Source of the DNA: Oceanospirillaceae bacterium
GTDB taxonomy: Bacteria; Pseudomonadota; Gammaproteobacteria; Pseudomonadales; Litoribrevibacteraceae
Assembly (NCBI GenBank): GCA_015665455.1
Contig: JADFAD010000006.1
Coordinates: 1 to 64,000 of the forward strand
DNA: 64,000 bases
Reading direction: 5' to 3'
Below the pieces are notes generated by a model. It did no database searches, had not been told where the DNA came from, and saw only the letters and a program-made list of their open reading frames with translations. The position numbers were made by a program, and so were the translations under genes. Position 1 is the first letter of the stretch. The number at the start of each line of letters is the position of its first letter. Positions 28,655 to 40,251 of the stretch are shown piece by piece.

Positions 28655-29548
28655 ATGACCTTCGATCCGAAGCAACTTACAGCCCTTTCTGCGATCATCG
28701 AAGAACAAGGGTTTGAGCAAGCAGCGCTGAAGCTGAACATTACGCAATCTGCTGTATCCCAACGCTTAAGACAGCTAGAATCCACTGCTGGGCATTCACT
28801 TGTTATTCGAACAAATCCTCCTCAACTTACAGAAGCAGGGTTTTCCGTTCTAAAATACTTTCAGCAAACAAGTCTTCTTCAGAACGAGCTTCTTAAATCA
28901 TTAAATTTAGAAACAGAAATTGACCGTCAAACTCTGTCCATCGGAGTGAATGCAGACAGCCTAGCAACGTGGTTATTTGACGCATTAAAACCTTTACTGG
29001 ACTCAGAAAAAATATTACTGGAAGTGAAAGTCGACGATCAAGAAAACACGCGAGAGCTTCTCTCTAAAGGTGAAGTTATAGGTTGCATAACATCAGACAA
29101 AGCACCAATACAGGGATGCAACTCCATTTACCTCGGAGTAATGAGATACCGCTGTGTTGCGTCAAGGGAATTTAAAACACGTTACTTTAAATCTGAACCG
29201 ACACGAGACGAAATGCTCGCGGTACCTGCCGTCCAATTCAACAACAAAGACGAACTTCAAACGCAATATATGAAGGCCTACTTTGATACCCCGAAAGTCG
29301 GATTAAGACATAGAATACCCTCGACCGAATCCTATTTAGATTTCATTTTACGAGGTTACGCATGGGGAATGGTGCCTGATGTCCAGAGCAATCAACTTTT
29401 AAATTCAAACAAGGGGGTTATTGAATTATCCCCAGGACAATTCTTAGATATTCCTCTTTATTGGCATATATGGAATTTAAAAACTCAGTTTAATAAATCA
29501 CTAACCAAAGCCATTGTAGACGAAGCAAAACGAATCCTTATTCATTGA
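28655..29548 (+). CDS. argP: LysR-family regulator ArgP (IciA)
   Basis: A 297-residue LysR protein. The helix-turn-helix (LTALSAIIEEQGFEQAALKL, ITQSAVSQRLRQLES) matches ArgP, as do length and the effector domain. ArgP activates the divergent exporter argO in response to arginine and represses with lysine. The 117-base AT-rich region between the genes must hold the shared promoters; the binding site is too degenerate to place. A bidirectional terminator follows the gene. Confidence 0.88.
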   Translation: MTFDPKQLTALSAIIEEQGFEQAALKLNITQSAVSQRLRQLESTAGHSLVIRTNPPQLTEAGFSVLKYFQQTSLLQNELLKSLNLETEIDRQTLSIGVNADSLATWLFDALKPLLDSEKILLEVKVDDQENTRELLSKGEVIGCITSDKAPIQGCNSIYLGVMRYRCVASREFKTRYFKSEPTRDEMLAVPAVQFNNKDELQTQYMKAYFDTPKVGLRHRIPSTESYLDFILRGYAWGMVPDVQSNQLLNSNKGVIELSPGQFLDIPLYWHIWNLKTQFNKSLTKAIVDEAKRILIH

Positions 29549-29574
29549 TAAAATAAAGATCCATACCAATAAAA

Positions 29575-29603
29575 AAGCCCCGCTAGGTTTACTAGCAGGG
29601 CTT
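29575..29603. terminator. Bidirectional terminator between argP and amtB
   Basis: AAGCCCCGCTAG and CTAGCAGGGCTT form a 12-bp stem with one mismatch and a 5-base loop. It is preceded by AAAAA and followed by TATTTAT, so it can terminate both the plus-strand argP and the minus-strand glnK-amtB transcripts. Confidence 0.85.
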
Positions 29604-29640
29604 ATTTATCTAGCAAAGATTTTCTATCTAGAAGGGCCAG

Positions 29641-30945
<1,305 letters not shown>

Positions 30946-30981
30946 TCCCCTAAAAATCAAACCCAACAACCCAAAGCACCA

Positions 30982-31320
30982 TTAAAGTGCAATATCATCC
31001 ACTTCACCCGTTCGAATACGAACTGCTTTTTCAAGTTCAGCAACAAAAATTTTCCCGTCACCAATCTTATTAGTATTTGCAGAACCAACGATAGCTTCAA
31101 TTACAGCATCCACCTGCTCATCAGAAACGGCAATTTGAATTTTAGCTTTTGGAACAAAATCAATGATGTACTCAGCACCACGATACAGCTCGGTATGTCC
31201 TTTCTGACGACCAAAGCCCTTAACTTCTTCTACCGTTAGACCTTGAACACCAATTTCAGACAGTGCATCGCGAATATCTTCCAGCTTGAAAGGTTTAATA
31301 ATTGCAGTTACTAGCTTCAT
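30982..31320 (-). CDS. glnK: Nitrogen regulatory protein P-II (GlnK)
   Basis: A 112-residue trimeric PII protein. The T-loop carries the uridylylated Tyr51 in ELYRGAEYIIDFVPK. The B-loop signature GDGKIFVAELEKAVRIRTGE and the starting MKLVTAIIKPFKLEDIRDAL are standard. It senses 2-oxoglutarate, ATP/ADP and nitrogen status and blocks the AmtB channel encoded by the next gene, 36 bases away. GGGGGA precedes the ATG. I could not find a convincing sigma-54 promoter upstream, although these operons usually have one. Confidence 0.97.
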   Translation of the reverse strand: MKLVTAIIKPFKLEDIRDALSEIGVQGLTVEEVKGFGRQKGHTELYRGAEYIIDFVPKAKIQIAVSDEQVDAVIEAIVGSANTNKIGDGKIFVAELEKAVRIRTGEVDDIAL

Positions 31321-31440
31321 GCATCCCCCATTGAGTGCACTTATTTTAATTTATTATAAAAACGCATCAATTATGTGCATACAAAAATAAGACCAACTTA
31401 TGAAAAACCAGTAAAAACAAGAATTAAAAAACAAACACGC

Positions 31441-31473
31441 ATTAAAAAGGCGCACTAAGTGCGCCTTTTTAAT
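31441..31473 (-). terminator. Terminator downstream of fabR
   Basis: ATTAAAAAGGCGCACT and AGTGCGCCTTTTTAAT form a perfect 16-bp palindrome around one base, with T-runs for both strands. By position it ends the minus-strand fabR transcript, and it also insulates the glnK promoter region. Confidence 0.9.
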
Positions 31474-31546
31474 CCACAACAACAATCAAGGCACCAAAAT
31501 AAAGCAGATAAATAAATTACAAAGCCTTATTTAGGTGCCTAAGTGA

Positions 31547-32176
31547 TTAATTATTTGCCATAGATGTATTTCTAGACATAACTTCCGAACCAAGCATCAT
31601 CATTCTTAATTGACAAATTAAGTCTTCACCAATGGCCTTCTTCTCTGTCTTACTCTGATCTACAGCGTCGGCCCCCTGATTGAACACCAAAGTCACCATC
31701 GCATGAGCTACCATTTCATGACGATAAAGTTTATGACCTCTGGCAACGGCCTGAGTTACAAGGTGTTCTGCCAATTCAGATTCGAAATGCTCGACTTCAC
31801 GCTGAATAGCTTGACGTAAATCCGCTGAAATTCCTGCTTTTTCGCGTAACAACAGTCGAAATAGATTAGGGTTAGTATTTAGGAACTCTATAAATGTCTC
31901 TACGGATGTGCGAATAGCGGTTCCGTTCTCAGCAATTCGTTTTCGAGCTTTTCTCATTAACTGCCGTAAAGACAATCCAGCTTCATCAACAAGCGCCAAA
32001 CCAAGCTCATCGAGGTCTTGAAAGTGGCGATAAAAGGATGTTGGAGCAATACCTGCTTCACGAGCAACCTCCCTTAAGCTCAAATTAGAAAACGCCTTAT
32101 CCTGCCCTATCTGCTTTAAGGCTGCCTCCATAATGGCTCGACGGGTTTTTTCCTTTTGCTCTGCTCGAATTGACAT
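31547..32176 (-). CDS. fabR: TetR-family repressor of unsaturated fatty acid synthesis, FabR
   Basis: A 209-residue TetR regulator. Its N-terminal domain is closely FabR-like: RAEQKEKTRRAIMEAAL, then LSLREVAREAGIAPTSFYRH and FQDLDELGLALVDEAG. In E. coli FabR represses fabA and fabB and adjusts the saturated/unsaturated fatty acid ratio. No desaturase or fab gene is next to it here. With psrA, this is the second fatty-acid-responsive TetR protein in the window. Confidence 0.92.
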   Translation of the reverse strand: MSIRAEQKEKTRRAIMEAALKQIGQDKAFSNLSLREVAREAGIAPTSFYRHFQDLDELGLALVDEAGLSLRQLMRKARKRIAENGTAIRTSVETFIEFLNTNPNLFRLLLREKAGISADLRQAIQREVEHFESELAEHLVTQAVARGHKLYRHEMVAHAMVTLVFNQGADAVDQSKTEKKAIGEDLICQLRMMMLGSEVMSRNTSMANN

Positions 32177-32298
32177 AATTATTCCAATAAAAAACTTTTA
32201 AAGAGACAATTCTATCACCGATAACAATCAATAGAGCAGTTGAACTCAAATTTAAAAGCGGTATTCTCTTAAAAACAATAATTAACAAACAAAGACTC

Positions 32299-32913
32299 AT
32301 GATCATTCAATTAATCTTACTTATCGTACTTTCTTTCGCATCCTTAAACTCACATGCTGATACTGAAGTAAGTGAAGGCAAAAACGTCCCTATTAATGAA
32401 GCCATCTCATCTTCCGAAAACAGTAGTTCAGAAATTTTGGAAAAGAGCATGAAGCAGCTCAACATTCTATTTAACAAGACGTATCGAAAGTCAGAAATAA
32501 TGATAAAAGCCCAAGGAACTTTCACGCCCTACGGAGCAGTTATTTCACCCACAGGTAAAGTAAACTTTATACATGTAAACAACGAAACAAATGCTAATTC
32601 AGAAAAAACGGTCCAAGCAATACAATCAACAATGATTGATCTAGCCAAACAGCAGAAAATATTCGCCTGTGTGGTTTATTACCCTACAAAAGACCTAGAA
32701 ACAGTAGAAGGAACCTTACCGTTAGCCATTATCGGTCGCTTAGAGCATGCCTCTGGTTTATCCATTGCAATTGCGAGTGAAATAAAACTGAATAATGACG
32801 TCATTTCATATTCAACTCCGATTACCTCTGAAGTACCCTCTGAAGTGTTTTTTTGGGCCCATAAAGAAAAGCAGACAAGTGAACAACCAAACCAAAGTTC
32901 GGTCAGTATGTAA
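32299..32913 (+). CDS. Secreted protein of unknown function
   Basis: A 204-residue protein that I do not recognise. Residues 1-20 are a signal peptide (LILLIVLSFASLNSHADTE). The mature part is acidic and Ser-rich at first. It then has an alpha/beta-looking section with KAQGTFTPYGAVISPTG and LAKQQKIFACVVYYPT, followed by ALEHASGL-like helical sequence, and a polar C-terminal tail. It is divergent from fabR and 134 bases upstream of the second DUF6160 gene, which has its own promoter. A periplasmic location is likely and the function is unknown. Confidence 0.7.
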   Translation: MIIQLILLIVLSFASLNSHADTEVSEGKNVPINEAISSSENSSSEILEKSMKQLNILFNKTYRKSEIMIKAQGTFTPYGAVISPTGKVNFIHVNNETNANSEKTVQAIQSTMIDLAKQQKIFACVVYYPTKDLETVEGTLPLAIIGRLEHASGLSIAIASEIKLNNDVISYSTPITSEVPSEVFFWAHKEKQTSEQPNQSSVSM

Positions 32914-32990
32914 CTGCAGCTTAAAGTTCACATTTCTAACCCTTTATCCGTATTATTTTTCGGTAAAATTTGGTGAATCTCTTGCTTTCG

Positions 32991-32996
32991 TATAAT
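32991..32996 (+). promoter_or_regulatory. -10 element of the second DUF6160 gene
   Basis: A perfect TATAAT lies 51 bases before the ATG of the DUF6160 gene. The -35 position (ATTTGG, 17 bases upstream) is poor, so an activator may be needed. The predicted leader is about 45 bases. A TTGACA at about 33009 has no good -10 partner. Confidence 0.55.
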
Positions 32997-33047
32997 CTTT
33001 ACAAAGCTTGACAAAAAAAATAAAAAAACTTACGAAGGAAACTTACT

Positions 33048-33932
33048 ATGAAAACCACAATAAGGAAGGCACTTCTGCCTCTGGCTATTGCCAGCATGCC
33101 TCTTCCCGCTGTTGCAGATCTATCTCCAATTGGTGATGAACTGTTAGGAGAGATGACTGGTCAAGCAGGTGTTTCTATTGAACTTGAAACCAAAGTCACC
33201 ATCGATGAATTCAAATATACCGATGAAGGTAGTGTATCTATCAAAGGTATCGAATTTGGCGGTGCAAATAAAAATACCTTCTTCGGAAGAACATTTGGTT
33301 CTGTAAACCCGACTGATAAATTAGACGGAATCAGAATTGATATCGACGTTAATTCAACTGGTGATCTCCTAGTCAACATGGGCGCTACCTCCACTTGTAT
33401 CGGCTGTGTTGGTACAGACCCTGTTGATTTCGGCTTATCGTTTGATTCTCTTTCAATCGAAAACGACATTGGCACAACGTCTAGTACACTGATTGAAAAT
33501 TTCTCAATGACAGGCTACTTCACTGCTGCTTACATGCAAATTAAGAACGATGGCGGTAACGGCGAGATCAATGCAAAAATATCCTTCGCAATTGATGACA
33601 TAGATATGGACGTTCCTTTATTAGGCGTTGGTATCCGTGATATGTACATTGCTGGCTCAGGCTTCCATGAAGACCAAGAACTTGGCTTCTTCGATATTGC
33701 TAACAGTGGTGTGATTGCTCGCTTAAATATCAAAGCTGAAGACAGAACAACCGCCTCAGGCACTGTCGTCGACGCTCTAGCCATCAGAACTTACGGTAAC
33801 CTAGGTGCAGGAGATCCATTAACAATGGACGTAGGCATTGGCGCCGTACACATTGGTGGAACTTCAATTGGCTCATTCAAAATTGATGATCTAGCAATTC
33901 ATGATCAGCAAATGTGGATTTACGGGCACTAA
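33048..33932 (+). CDS. DUF6160 family secreted protein (copy 2)
   Basis: A 294-residue exported protein, paralogous to the one at 267-1208. A signal peptide (residues 1-23, ending AVADL) is followed at once by the hallmark MTGQAGVSIELETKVTIDEF. A Gly/Asp-rich, beta-strand-rich body contains a CIGC pair near residue 122 that copy 1 lacks. The C-terminus ends QMWIYGH, as IVYGH does in copy 1. The two share plan and ends but differ greatly in between. GAAGGAAAC precedes the ATG, and a strong terminator follows. It is probably located on the surface or in the periplasm. Function is not established for the family. Confidence 0.87.
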   Translation: MKTTIRKALLPLAIASMPLPAVADLSPIGDELLGEMTGQAGVSIELETKVTIDEFKYTDEGSVSIKGIEFGGANKNTFFGRTFGSVNPTDKLDGIRIDIDVNSTGDLLVNMGATSTCIGCVGTDPVDFGLSFDSLSIENDIGTTSSTLIENFSMTGYFTAAYMQIKNDGGNGEINAKISFAIDDIDMDVPLLGVGIRDMYIAGSGFHEDQELGFFDIANSGVIARLNIKAEDRTTASGTVVDALAIRTYGNLGAGDPLTMDVGIGAVHIGGTSIGSFKIDDLAIHDQQMWIYGH

Positions 33933-33958
33933 TTATAAATAGTCCAGCAAACCACATA

Positions 33959-33988
33959 AAAAAGGCCACTTAAATAAGTGGCCTTTTT
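33959..33988. terminator. Bidirectional terminator between DUF6160 copy 2 and ttcA
   Basis: AAAAAGGCCACTT and AAGTGGCCTTTTT form a perfect 13-bp stem with an AAAT loop and T-runs on both strands, between two convergent genes. Its AAAAAGGCCAC core recalls the terminators at 214 and 1295. Confidence 0.93.
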
Positions 33989-34004
33989 AGTATTCGTCAA
34001 AGAA

Positions 34005-34955
34005 TCATTTAACTTCGGTGATCTCAATTTTCTGAGATACATTATTTCCCAAAGTAATCCCTGACTCTAAATAAGCAGAAGTATCTGCTTCAACCATTGT
34101 TGGAAATTCCAATGGGTCAAAAGCAGTATCGCCATCCAGCATCGGTCGCCCTGTAATTTCAAGGTTCTTAAAGTCATACAAAGAAGAATCAACCATATGA
34201 GAAGGCGCAATGTTTTGCATTGCACTAAACATTGTCTCTAAACGACCAGGAAACTGCTTATCCCAGCCCTGAAGCATTTGCTTCACAGCTTGTCGTTGTA
34301 GGTTCTCCTGCGAACCACAAAGGTTACACGGAATAATAGGGAAGTCCTTCATCCCCGAATAACGTTCTATATCTTTTTCCCGACTGTAAGCCAATGGGCG
34401 AATAACAATGTGCTTACCATCATCAGATAATAGCTTTGGTGGCATTCCTTTCATCTTTCCACCATAAAACATATTCAGCATCATCGTTTCTAAAATATCA
34501 TCACGATGGTGACCTAGAGCAATCTTCGTGGCACCAATACGTTCAGCAAACCCATACAGTGTCCCCCGACGTAAACGAGAACAAAGTGCACACGTCGTTT
34601 TCCCCTCGGGTACTTTTTCTTTAACAATGCTGTAGGTGTCTTTATTGATGATGTGGTAGCGAACGCCGAGTTGCTCTAAATACTTAGGTAAAATATGCTC
34701 AGGAAATCCAGGTTGTTTTTGATCCAAGTTAACCGCAATCAATTCGAATTTAATCGGAGCACTGCGTTGTAGATTCATTAAAATATCGAGCATCGTGTAG
34801 CTGTCTTTACCACCTGACAGACACACCATGACGCGATCACCGTCTTCGATCATATTAAAATCTGCAATGGCCTTACCTACATCGCGACGTAGCCGCTTTT
34901 GCAGTTTATTCAGCTCTAAACGAGCCTTTTGGTCGATCGGATTTGCAACGGTCAT
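34005..34955 (-). CDS. ttcA: tRNA 2-thiocytidine(32) synthetase TtcA
   Basis: A 316-residue iron-sulphur enzyme that thiolates cytidine 32 of certain tRNAs using ATP. The PP-loop [16 protein letters not shown] is near residue 47. The cluster-binding cysteines are in [12 protein letters not shown] and [30 protein letters not shown] is also diagnostic. Length is normal (E. coli 311). It is a single gene, and its oxygen-sensitive cluster fits the anaerobic potential suggested by nap. Confidence 0.97.
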   Translation of the reverse strand: MTVANPIDQKARLELNKLQKRLRRDVGKAIADFNMIEDGDRVMVCLSGGKDSYTMLDILMNLQRSAPIKFELIAVNLDQKQPGFPEHILPKYLEQLGVRYHIINKDTYSIVKEKVPEGKTTCALCSRLRRGTLYGFAERIGATKIALGHHRDDILETMMLNMFYGGKMKGMPPKLLSDDGKHIVIRPLAYSREKDIERYSGMKDFPIIPCNLCGSQENLQRQAVKQMLQGWDKQFPGRLETMFSAMQNIAPSHMVDSSLYDFKNLEITGRPMLDGDTAFDPLEFPTMVEADTSAYLESGITLGNNVSQKIEITEVK

Positions 34956-35153
34956 GAATGCCTCTTAATACAACGGTCAAAAAACATCTTCAAGAATGCA
35001 AAGACGTTTAAAAATTCAAGGGGCGTTGTACCTAAAACTGATCGAAAAGTAAACCAAATCCACCAAATGACACTAAACCTCTGACAGGCCATCACATATA
35101 GTGATATGTTTATTCAACTTAATAACCATTCTCAAATATGCACATAAAATACA

Positions 35154-35750
35154 ATGTCAGAAAATACCAACGCAATAAAATGGCATGACTTAGCAAAAAA
35201 ACTGGATGCTGCAATCAATCAAATCCTTGATGATCAACCGAATGGTTTAAGCCTTTATGAACTCATCCGCTTTCTAAGCACCCAGCCTCATGCATTATTT
35301 GATAAACAAGCGTTAACCGAGTCGGTCTCTTTATTCCAAACCAACTTCGTAGTTATGAATGCGCTTTATAGAATCAAGCAAGCCCACTCCCTAGAAGACA
35401 TAGAAATATCATCGCTTAAAATAATCCGACAACCGAAGATTTCGAGCGAGAACAATAGTATCGAAATACAAGATCCGTTGGCTGAGTATTATCTAAACTG
35501 GGACAATTTCGATACAACAGAAGATGATATTCAAACACTAATGAATTCGTTTTGGGAAAAATTATTACATATCGATTTCAAAGAAGATGATTTGAAACTC
35601 TTAGGTGCTGAAGGAGCCACCACGTTGGCAGAAATAAAAGCATGCTATCGGAGGAAATCTCAGAATCACCACCCTGATAAAGGAGGTGACCCTGAAATAT
35701 TTTTGGAAATTAAAGCCGCCTATGATCGACTCTCAAATCACGCACTGTAA
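35154..35750 (+). CDS. DnaJ-related protein with a C-terminal J-domain
   Basis: A 198-residue protein of the DNAJ-related family of gammaproteobacteria. The N-terminal half matches the DNAJ_related domain (LSLYELIRFLSTQPHALFD, FQTNFVVMNALYRIKQ). The C-terminal 55 residues are a J-domain with the HPD tripeptide in NHHPDKGGDPEIFLEIKAAY. J-domains stimulate the ATPase of Hsp70 (DnaK). The client or partner of this family is not known. The gene is solitary. Confidence 0.87.
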   Translation: MSENTNAIKWHDLAKKLDAAINQILDDQPNGLSLYELIRFLSTQPHALFDKQALTESVSLFQTNFVVMNALYRIKQAHSLEDIEISSLKIIRQPKISSENNSIEIQDPLAEYYLNWDNFDTTEDDIQTLMNSFWEKLLHIDFKEDDLKLLGAEGATTLAEIKACYRRKSQNHHPDKGGDPEIFLEIKAAYDRLSNHAL

Positions 35751-35804
35751 ATACGAAAAACAAGTCCCTGCAGATAAATTAACAAAAAACACTTTCTGGT
35801 TTTC

Positions 35805-37751
35805 TTACTTATTCACTCTGCTTTCTATCAAAGATTGAACAACCGTAGGGTCTGCTAATGTTGATATATCCCCCATGTTGTCCAATTCATTCGACGCTAT
35901 CTTACGAAGAATTCGGCGCATGATTTTTCCTGATCGAGTCTTAGGTACTGCTGGTGCCCACTGAATTATATCCGGTACAGCAATCCCGCCTATTTCGCTT
36001 TTCACAAAACGCCTAAGTTCTTCAATAAGTTCATCTGATTCTTGATAGTCTTTCTTTAAGGTTACATAAGCGTAAATGCCTTGCCCCTTAATATCATGAG
36101 GATACCCGACCACTGCAGCCTCAGACGTCGCAGGATGAGCCACAAGGGCACTTTCTACTTCGGCGGTTCCCATTCGATGACCAGAGACGTTAAGAACATC
36201 ATCTACCCTACCTGTAATCCAATAATAACCATCTTCGTCTCTGCGAGCGCCATCACCTGAAAAGTAATACCCTTTATACGTTGAAAAATAAGTATCAATA
36301 AACCTCTGATGATCACCATAGACCGTTCTCATCTGACCAGGCCAACTGTCTTTCATAACCAAGTTACCTTCACAAGCGCCTTCCAGTAGCTGTCCCTCAG
36401 CATCAACAATAGCAGGAGTCACACCAAAGAACGGTCGTGTAGCCGACCCCGGTTTCACTGCAGTAGCTCCAGGTAAAGGGGTTATAAGCACCCCTCCTGT
36501 TTCTGTTTGCCACCAAGTATCAACGACAGCGCAGCGCTCATCGCCGACAACATGAAAATACCATTCCCAAGCTTCTGGATTAATCGGTTCACCTACTGTG
36601 CCTAAGAGCCTCAGACTGCTTCTGGAGGTCTTCTTAACTGGCTCATCCCCCGCTTGCATCAGAGCTCTAATTGCAGTTGGAGCAGTATAAAATGTATTTA
36701 CTTTATGCTTATCAACCACCTGCCAACAACGAGAAACGTCAGGATAAGTAGGCACCCCTTCAAACATAAGCGTAGTCGCACCATTGGCTAATGGCCCGTA
36801 TACAATGTAGCTATGACCTGTAATCCACCCAACGTCCGCAGTGCACCAATAAATATCACCTGGCTGATAATCAAAAATGTATTGATGAGTTAAAGACGCA
36901 TAAACAAGATAGCCGCCACAAGTATGCATTACGCCCTTAGGCTTCCCTGTTGATCCAGAGGTATAAAGAATAAATAAAGGATCTTCTGCATTCATTTCTT
37001 CTGCTGGGCATTCATCAGAGGCTGCTGCAGTTATATCGTGATACCAAAGATCTCTATTCTCTTCCCAAGCGATGCTCCCACCAGTTCTTTGATAGACAAC
37101 CACGGTTTTAACAATCTCTGTACCCGGCTTAGTTAAAGCAACATCGACATTTGCTTTAAGGGGAATGGTCTTTCCTCCACGAACACCTTCGTCAGCTGTA
37201 ATAATGCAATTTGATTGACAGTCTTCCACACGGCCCGCGATCGAGTCAGGAGAAAAGCCGCCAAAGATGACTGAATGTATTGCACCAATTCTTGAGCAAG
37301 CAAGCATTGCAACGGCGGCTTCAACCACCATAGGCATATAGATGGTAACTACATCGCCTTTTTTAATTCCTTGAGCCTTCAAAGCATTCGCTAATCGACA
37401 AACTTTTTGATACAGATCTCGATAGGTAATTTTAGCGTCGTCCGTTGGTTCGTCGCCTTCCCATATGATAGCAGTTTGATCACCTCGATCCGCTAAATGA
37501 CGATCTAAACAACTTATGGTCGGATTTAAAGAACCATCTTCATACCAACGAATATGAACATCATCATGTTGAAAAGAAACATCCTTAACTTTCTTATAAG
37601 GTTTAATCCAGTCAATTCGATTGCCCTGTTCAGCCCAAAACGCTTCTGGGTTATCCACAGATTTTTTATACATGTCCAAATACTGATCGTTATTGATTAA
37701 TCCACGATCACTAAAATACTCATTCACAGGGTATGTTTTGATTTCAGTCAT
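35805..37751 (-). CDS. acs: Acetyl-CoA synthetase
   Basis: A 648-residue AMP-forming acetyl-CoA synthetase (acetate + ATP + CoA). Adenylation motifs are [16 protein letters not shown] (A3) and [19 protein letters not shown]. The hinge and late motifs are [20 protein letters not shown] and the catalytic Lys in [15 protein letters not shown], the Lys acetylated by Pat in other bacteria. Full length. It assimilates acetate from overflow or fatty-acid degradation. No actP or yjcH is adjacent. Confidence 0.97.
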   Translation of the reverse strand: MTEIKTYPVNEYFSDRGLINNDQYLDMYKKSVDNPEAFWAEQGNRIDWIKPYKKVKDVSFQHDDVHIRWYEDGSLNPTISCLDRHLADRGDQTAIIWEGDEPTDDAKITYRDLYQKVCRLANALKAQGIKKGDVVTIYMPMVVEAAVAMLACSRIGAIHSVIFGGFSPDSIAGRVEDCQSNCIITADEGVRGGKTIPLKANVDVALTKPGTEIVKTVVVYQRTGGSIAWEENRDLWYHDITAAASDECPAEEMNAEDPLFILYTSGSTGKPKGVMHTCGGYLVYASLTHQYIFDYQPGDIYWCTADVGWITGHSYIVYGPLANGATTLMFEGVPTYPDVSRCWQVVDKHKVNTFYTAPTAIRALMQAGDEPVKKTSRSSLRLLGTVGEPINPEAWEWYFHVVGDERCAVVDTWWQTETGGVLITPLPGATAVKPGSATRPFFGVTPAIVDAEGQLLEGACEGNLVMKDSWPGQMRTVYGDHQRFIDTYFSTYKGYYFSGDGARRDEDGYYWITGRVDDVLNVSGHRMGTAEVESALVAHPATSEAAVVGYPHDIKGQGIYAYVTLKKDYQESDELIEELRRFVKSEIGGIAVPDIIQWAPAVPKTRSGKIMRRILRKIASNELDNMGDISTLADPTVVQSLIESRVNK

Positions 37752-37847
37752 TTTTTCTTACCGAGTCTAAATTTCTTTGTTGTTATTAAGTCGACTACTG
37801 CAAAAGCCGATTATTTTGTATTTTTATTCCGAGCAGTAAACACAAAG

Positions 37848-40145
37848 CTAAATGCCTTTATTTAGCCACTCTTGTACTTTGTTACTTAATTCTGCTTTTC
37901 TCACAGGCTTGGCAATAAAGTCGTCCATTCCGGAAGCAGCACACCGTTCTTGATCATATTTCAGTGCATTCGCAGTGATTGCAATCACTGGTGTTGGTTT
38001 ACGCTCTAACTTCTGTTCAAATAAACGGAACTGTTTAGTCACTTCATAGCCGTTCATCTTAGGCATTTGAACATCCATCAGAACGGCGTCATATTTCTTA
38101 TTTTTTAGAAGTTCAAGCGCTTCACTGCCATCAAACGCGGTTTCAACAGTATGCCCCCATTTTGACAGCATGGTTTCAGCTACCTTTAAATTTACCGGAT
38201 TATCTTCCACCAACAAAATATTGCCCTGCAACTCCTCTAAATCACGGACGAGTAATTTATCCGCCACAACTTCAGGCGCCGGTACCGTAGACCAAATAAA
38301 TAATAATTCGAAACTGGAACCCTGACCCAATACACTTTCAACATGCACTGTGCCTCGCATCATATCCACCAATCGCTTAGTAATAGAAAGACCTAATCCT
38401 GTCCCTCCAAATCTCCGTGTCGTGGACCCATCAGCTTGACTGAATGCATCAAAGATTCCCGTTAATTTATCAGGTGAAATGCCTACACCCGTATCAACGA
38501 CTCTTATCTTGAATTTAACAATTTCTAACTCAGTATCCTGCTCAAGGCAGTCTACAATAACGTTCACTTCACCTTTCTCAGTGAACTTGATGGCATTGCC
38601 CACTAAGTTCATTAGAACTTGTCTCAATCGAAGCGAGTCGGCATCAAGAAATATAGGCATGCAAGGGTCCATTGAAAACGTGAGCGCTAAGTTCTTCTCC
38701 ATTGCTGAACCACGAAGTAAATTAACCACGTGCTGAATGACTGCATTTAGATCCGTGGATTCAGTATTCAAGGCCATCTTCCCGGCTTCGATTTTAGATA
38801 AATCCAAAATGTCATTAATTAATGACAACAACCCCTGACCGGATTCGTTAATTTGACTAATGTATGTGGTTTGCTCATCCGTTAACACTGTATCTTCTAG
38901 GATCTGCGCCATCCCTAACATCCCATTAAGCGGCGTCCTAATTTCATGACTCATATTAGCCAAGAAATCTGATTTAGCTCTACTCGCAATTTCTGCTTGT
39001 TTCTTTGCCTGCTCTAATTGCCAAGCGGATTCTTGCAGTGAACGAGTTCGCTCAGAAACCTTGGTCTCCAAGTTTTTCTTATTATCTTCAACCTCTCGAT
39101 ACGCTGCATGGATATTAGCAACCATGGTATTGAAACTTTGGTATAACGTGGCGATCTCGTCCTTGCCTTCATAATGTAAATTCACATGCCACTTGCCTTG
39201 ACCCACGTTTTCACTGACATGACTGAGGGCTCGAATAGGTCGAACAATGAAATAATCCATTATTAAATAGATCAAGATGTAAGATGCGACTAAAACTAAC
39301 CCTGCGACGACAAATAGCAATATTCCATGCTGCTGACCAATCATAGCAATTTGCTCATCATCAACACTGACAGCAAGCCACAAATCTTGATGTATCTGGC
39401 TCACCTTGACTTGGTGACTAGCCTCACCACCGATCGTTAATACACCTTTATGCTTAATCGAATTTAAACAGTCAAACGCTTGCCCTTCGTGTTCATGATG
39501 ATGGGAACTGAGTATAACCTGCCCAGAAGCGCTGCAAATCATGACATGAGATTCAGACATACTGGCCAGTGCATCAATCACTTGATGAGCTTCATCCAAC
39601 CGAACGCCAAAAATAACTGAAATGAATCGACCCGTCTCGTTTGCTTTGATTCTTTGAGCTTTAAATAAAAAATATCGAGCAGTTTCAATATCAAAAAAGG
39701 TAAGGGTCTGTATTTCATTGCTTGATGATAATTGACCATTGATGGCTTCCAGCTGAAGTTGAGACAGTTGTGCTTGATCTGATGACGCTATGGGTGTCCC
39801 ATCTTCACTCAGTACGGCTAAAAAACTTAAACCTGGAAAGGTGGAGGCAGCTCTTTGAAAGCGATAAATCAATTTCTCAGTCACTTGACTCGTTTGAGAC
39901 ACGTCGGGTTCGCTAACAAAACTTAAAAAGTGCGAATCGCCCATAAAGAAATCCAGCTTATATTCAACTTCACGCTCAAGCTGGTTGAGGATCATTGTTG
40001 CTTCACTGATCACGGAATTGATCTGAGTTTCTCGAACCTGATTTATTTGCTCTCGTAAATGGTCGAGAGATATTTTCCCTAATAAAATTAAAGGAAGCAC
40101 TACCAAAGGCATAAGGATCAGTGCTAACTTGACTCTCAGCGGCAT
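37848..40145 (-). CDS. Membrane hybrid sensor histidine kinase with receiver
   Basis: A 765-residue inner-membrane hybrid kinase. TM1 is at residues about 7-25. A periplasmic sensor of Cache type (about 26-275) follows, with a His-rich loop (SHHHEHEGQ). TM2 is at about 280-305 ([19 protein letters not shown]). A HAMP domain and coiled coil follow. HisKA has the phosphorylated His in [16 protein letters not shown]. HATPase carries [13 protein letters not shown] and [21 protein letters not shown]. The C-terminal receiver has the phospho-Asp in [12 protein letters not shown]. There is no output domain, so phosphate must pass to another protein. The ligand is unknown. Confidence 0.93.
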   Translation of the reverse strand: MPLRVKLALILMPLVVLPLILLGKISLDHLREQINQVRETQINSVISEATMILNQLEREVEYKLDFFMGDSHFLSFVSEPDVSQTSQVTEKLIYRFQRAASTFPGLSFLAVLSEDGTPIASSDQAQLSQLQLEAINGQLSSSNEIQTLTFFDIETARYFLFKAQRIKANETGRFISVIFGVRLDEAHQVIDALASMSESHVMICSASGQVILSSHHHEHEGQAFDCLNSIKHKGVLTIGGEASHQVKVSQIHQDLWLAVSVDDEQIAMIGQQHGILLFVVAGLVLVASYILIYLIMDYFIVRPIRALSHVSENVGQGKWHVNLHYEGKDEIATLYQSFNTMVANIHAAYREVEDNKKNLETKVSERTRSLQESAWQLEQAKKQAEIASRAKSDFLANMSHEIRTPLNGMLGMAQILEDTVLTDEQTTYISQINESGQGLLSLINDILDLSKIEAGKMALNTESTDLNAVIQHVVNLLRGSAMEKNLALTFSMDPCMPIFLDADSLRLRQVLMNLVGNAIKFTEKGEVNVIVDCLEQDTELEIVKFKIRVVDTGVGISPDKLTGIFDAFSQADGSTTRRFGGTGLGLSITKRLVDMMRGTVHVESVLGQGSSFELLFIWSTVPAPEVVADKLLVRDLEELQGNILLVEDNPVNLKVAETMLSKWGHTVETAFDGSEALELLKNKKYDAVLMDVQMPKMNGYEVTKQFRLFEQKLERKPTPVIAITANALKYDQERCAASGMDDFIAKPVRKAELSNKVQEWLNKGI

Positions 40146-40251
40146 ATTTACAATTCCATTGTAAGTACAAGAAACTAGACTATTGTGTGTGTCATCTTGA
40201 CTGTATAATTACGGTTAATTTTATTCTCTACCCAATGTTTTAAGGCGAACC

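Noticed and set aside
31321-31440. Sigma-54 promoter for glnK-amtB
   Set aside because: I looked for GG-N10-GC on the minus strand and found no site with acceptable match, although such operons commonly have one.
33009-33014. TTGACA as -35 of the DUF6160 promoter
   Set aside because: The -10 position 17 bases later (TACGAA) is poor and the start would fall on the ribosome-binding site; TATAAT at 32991 is better.
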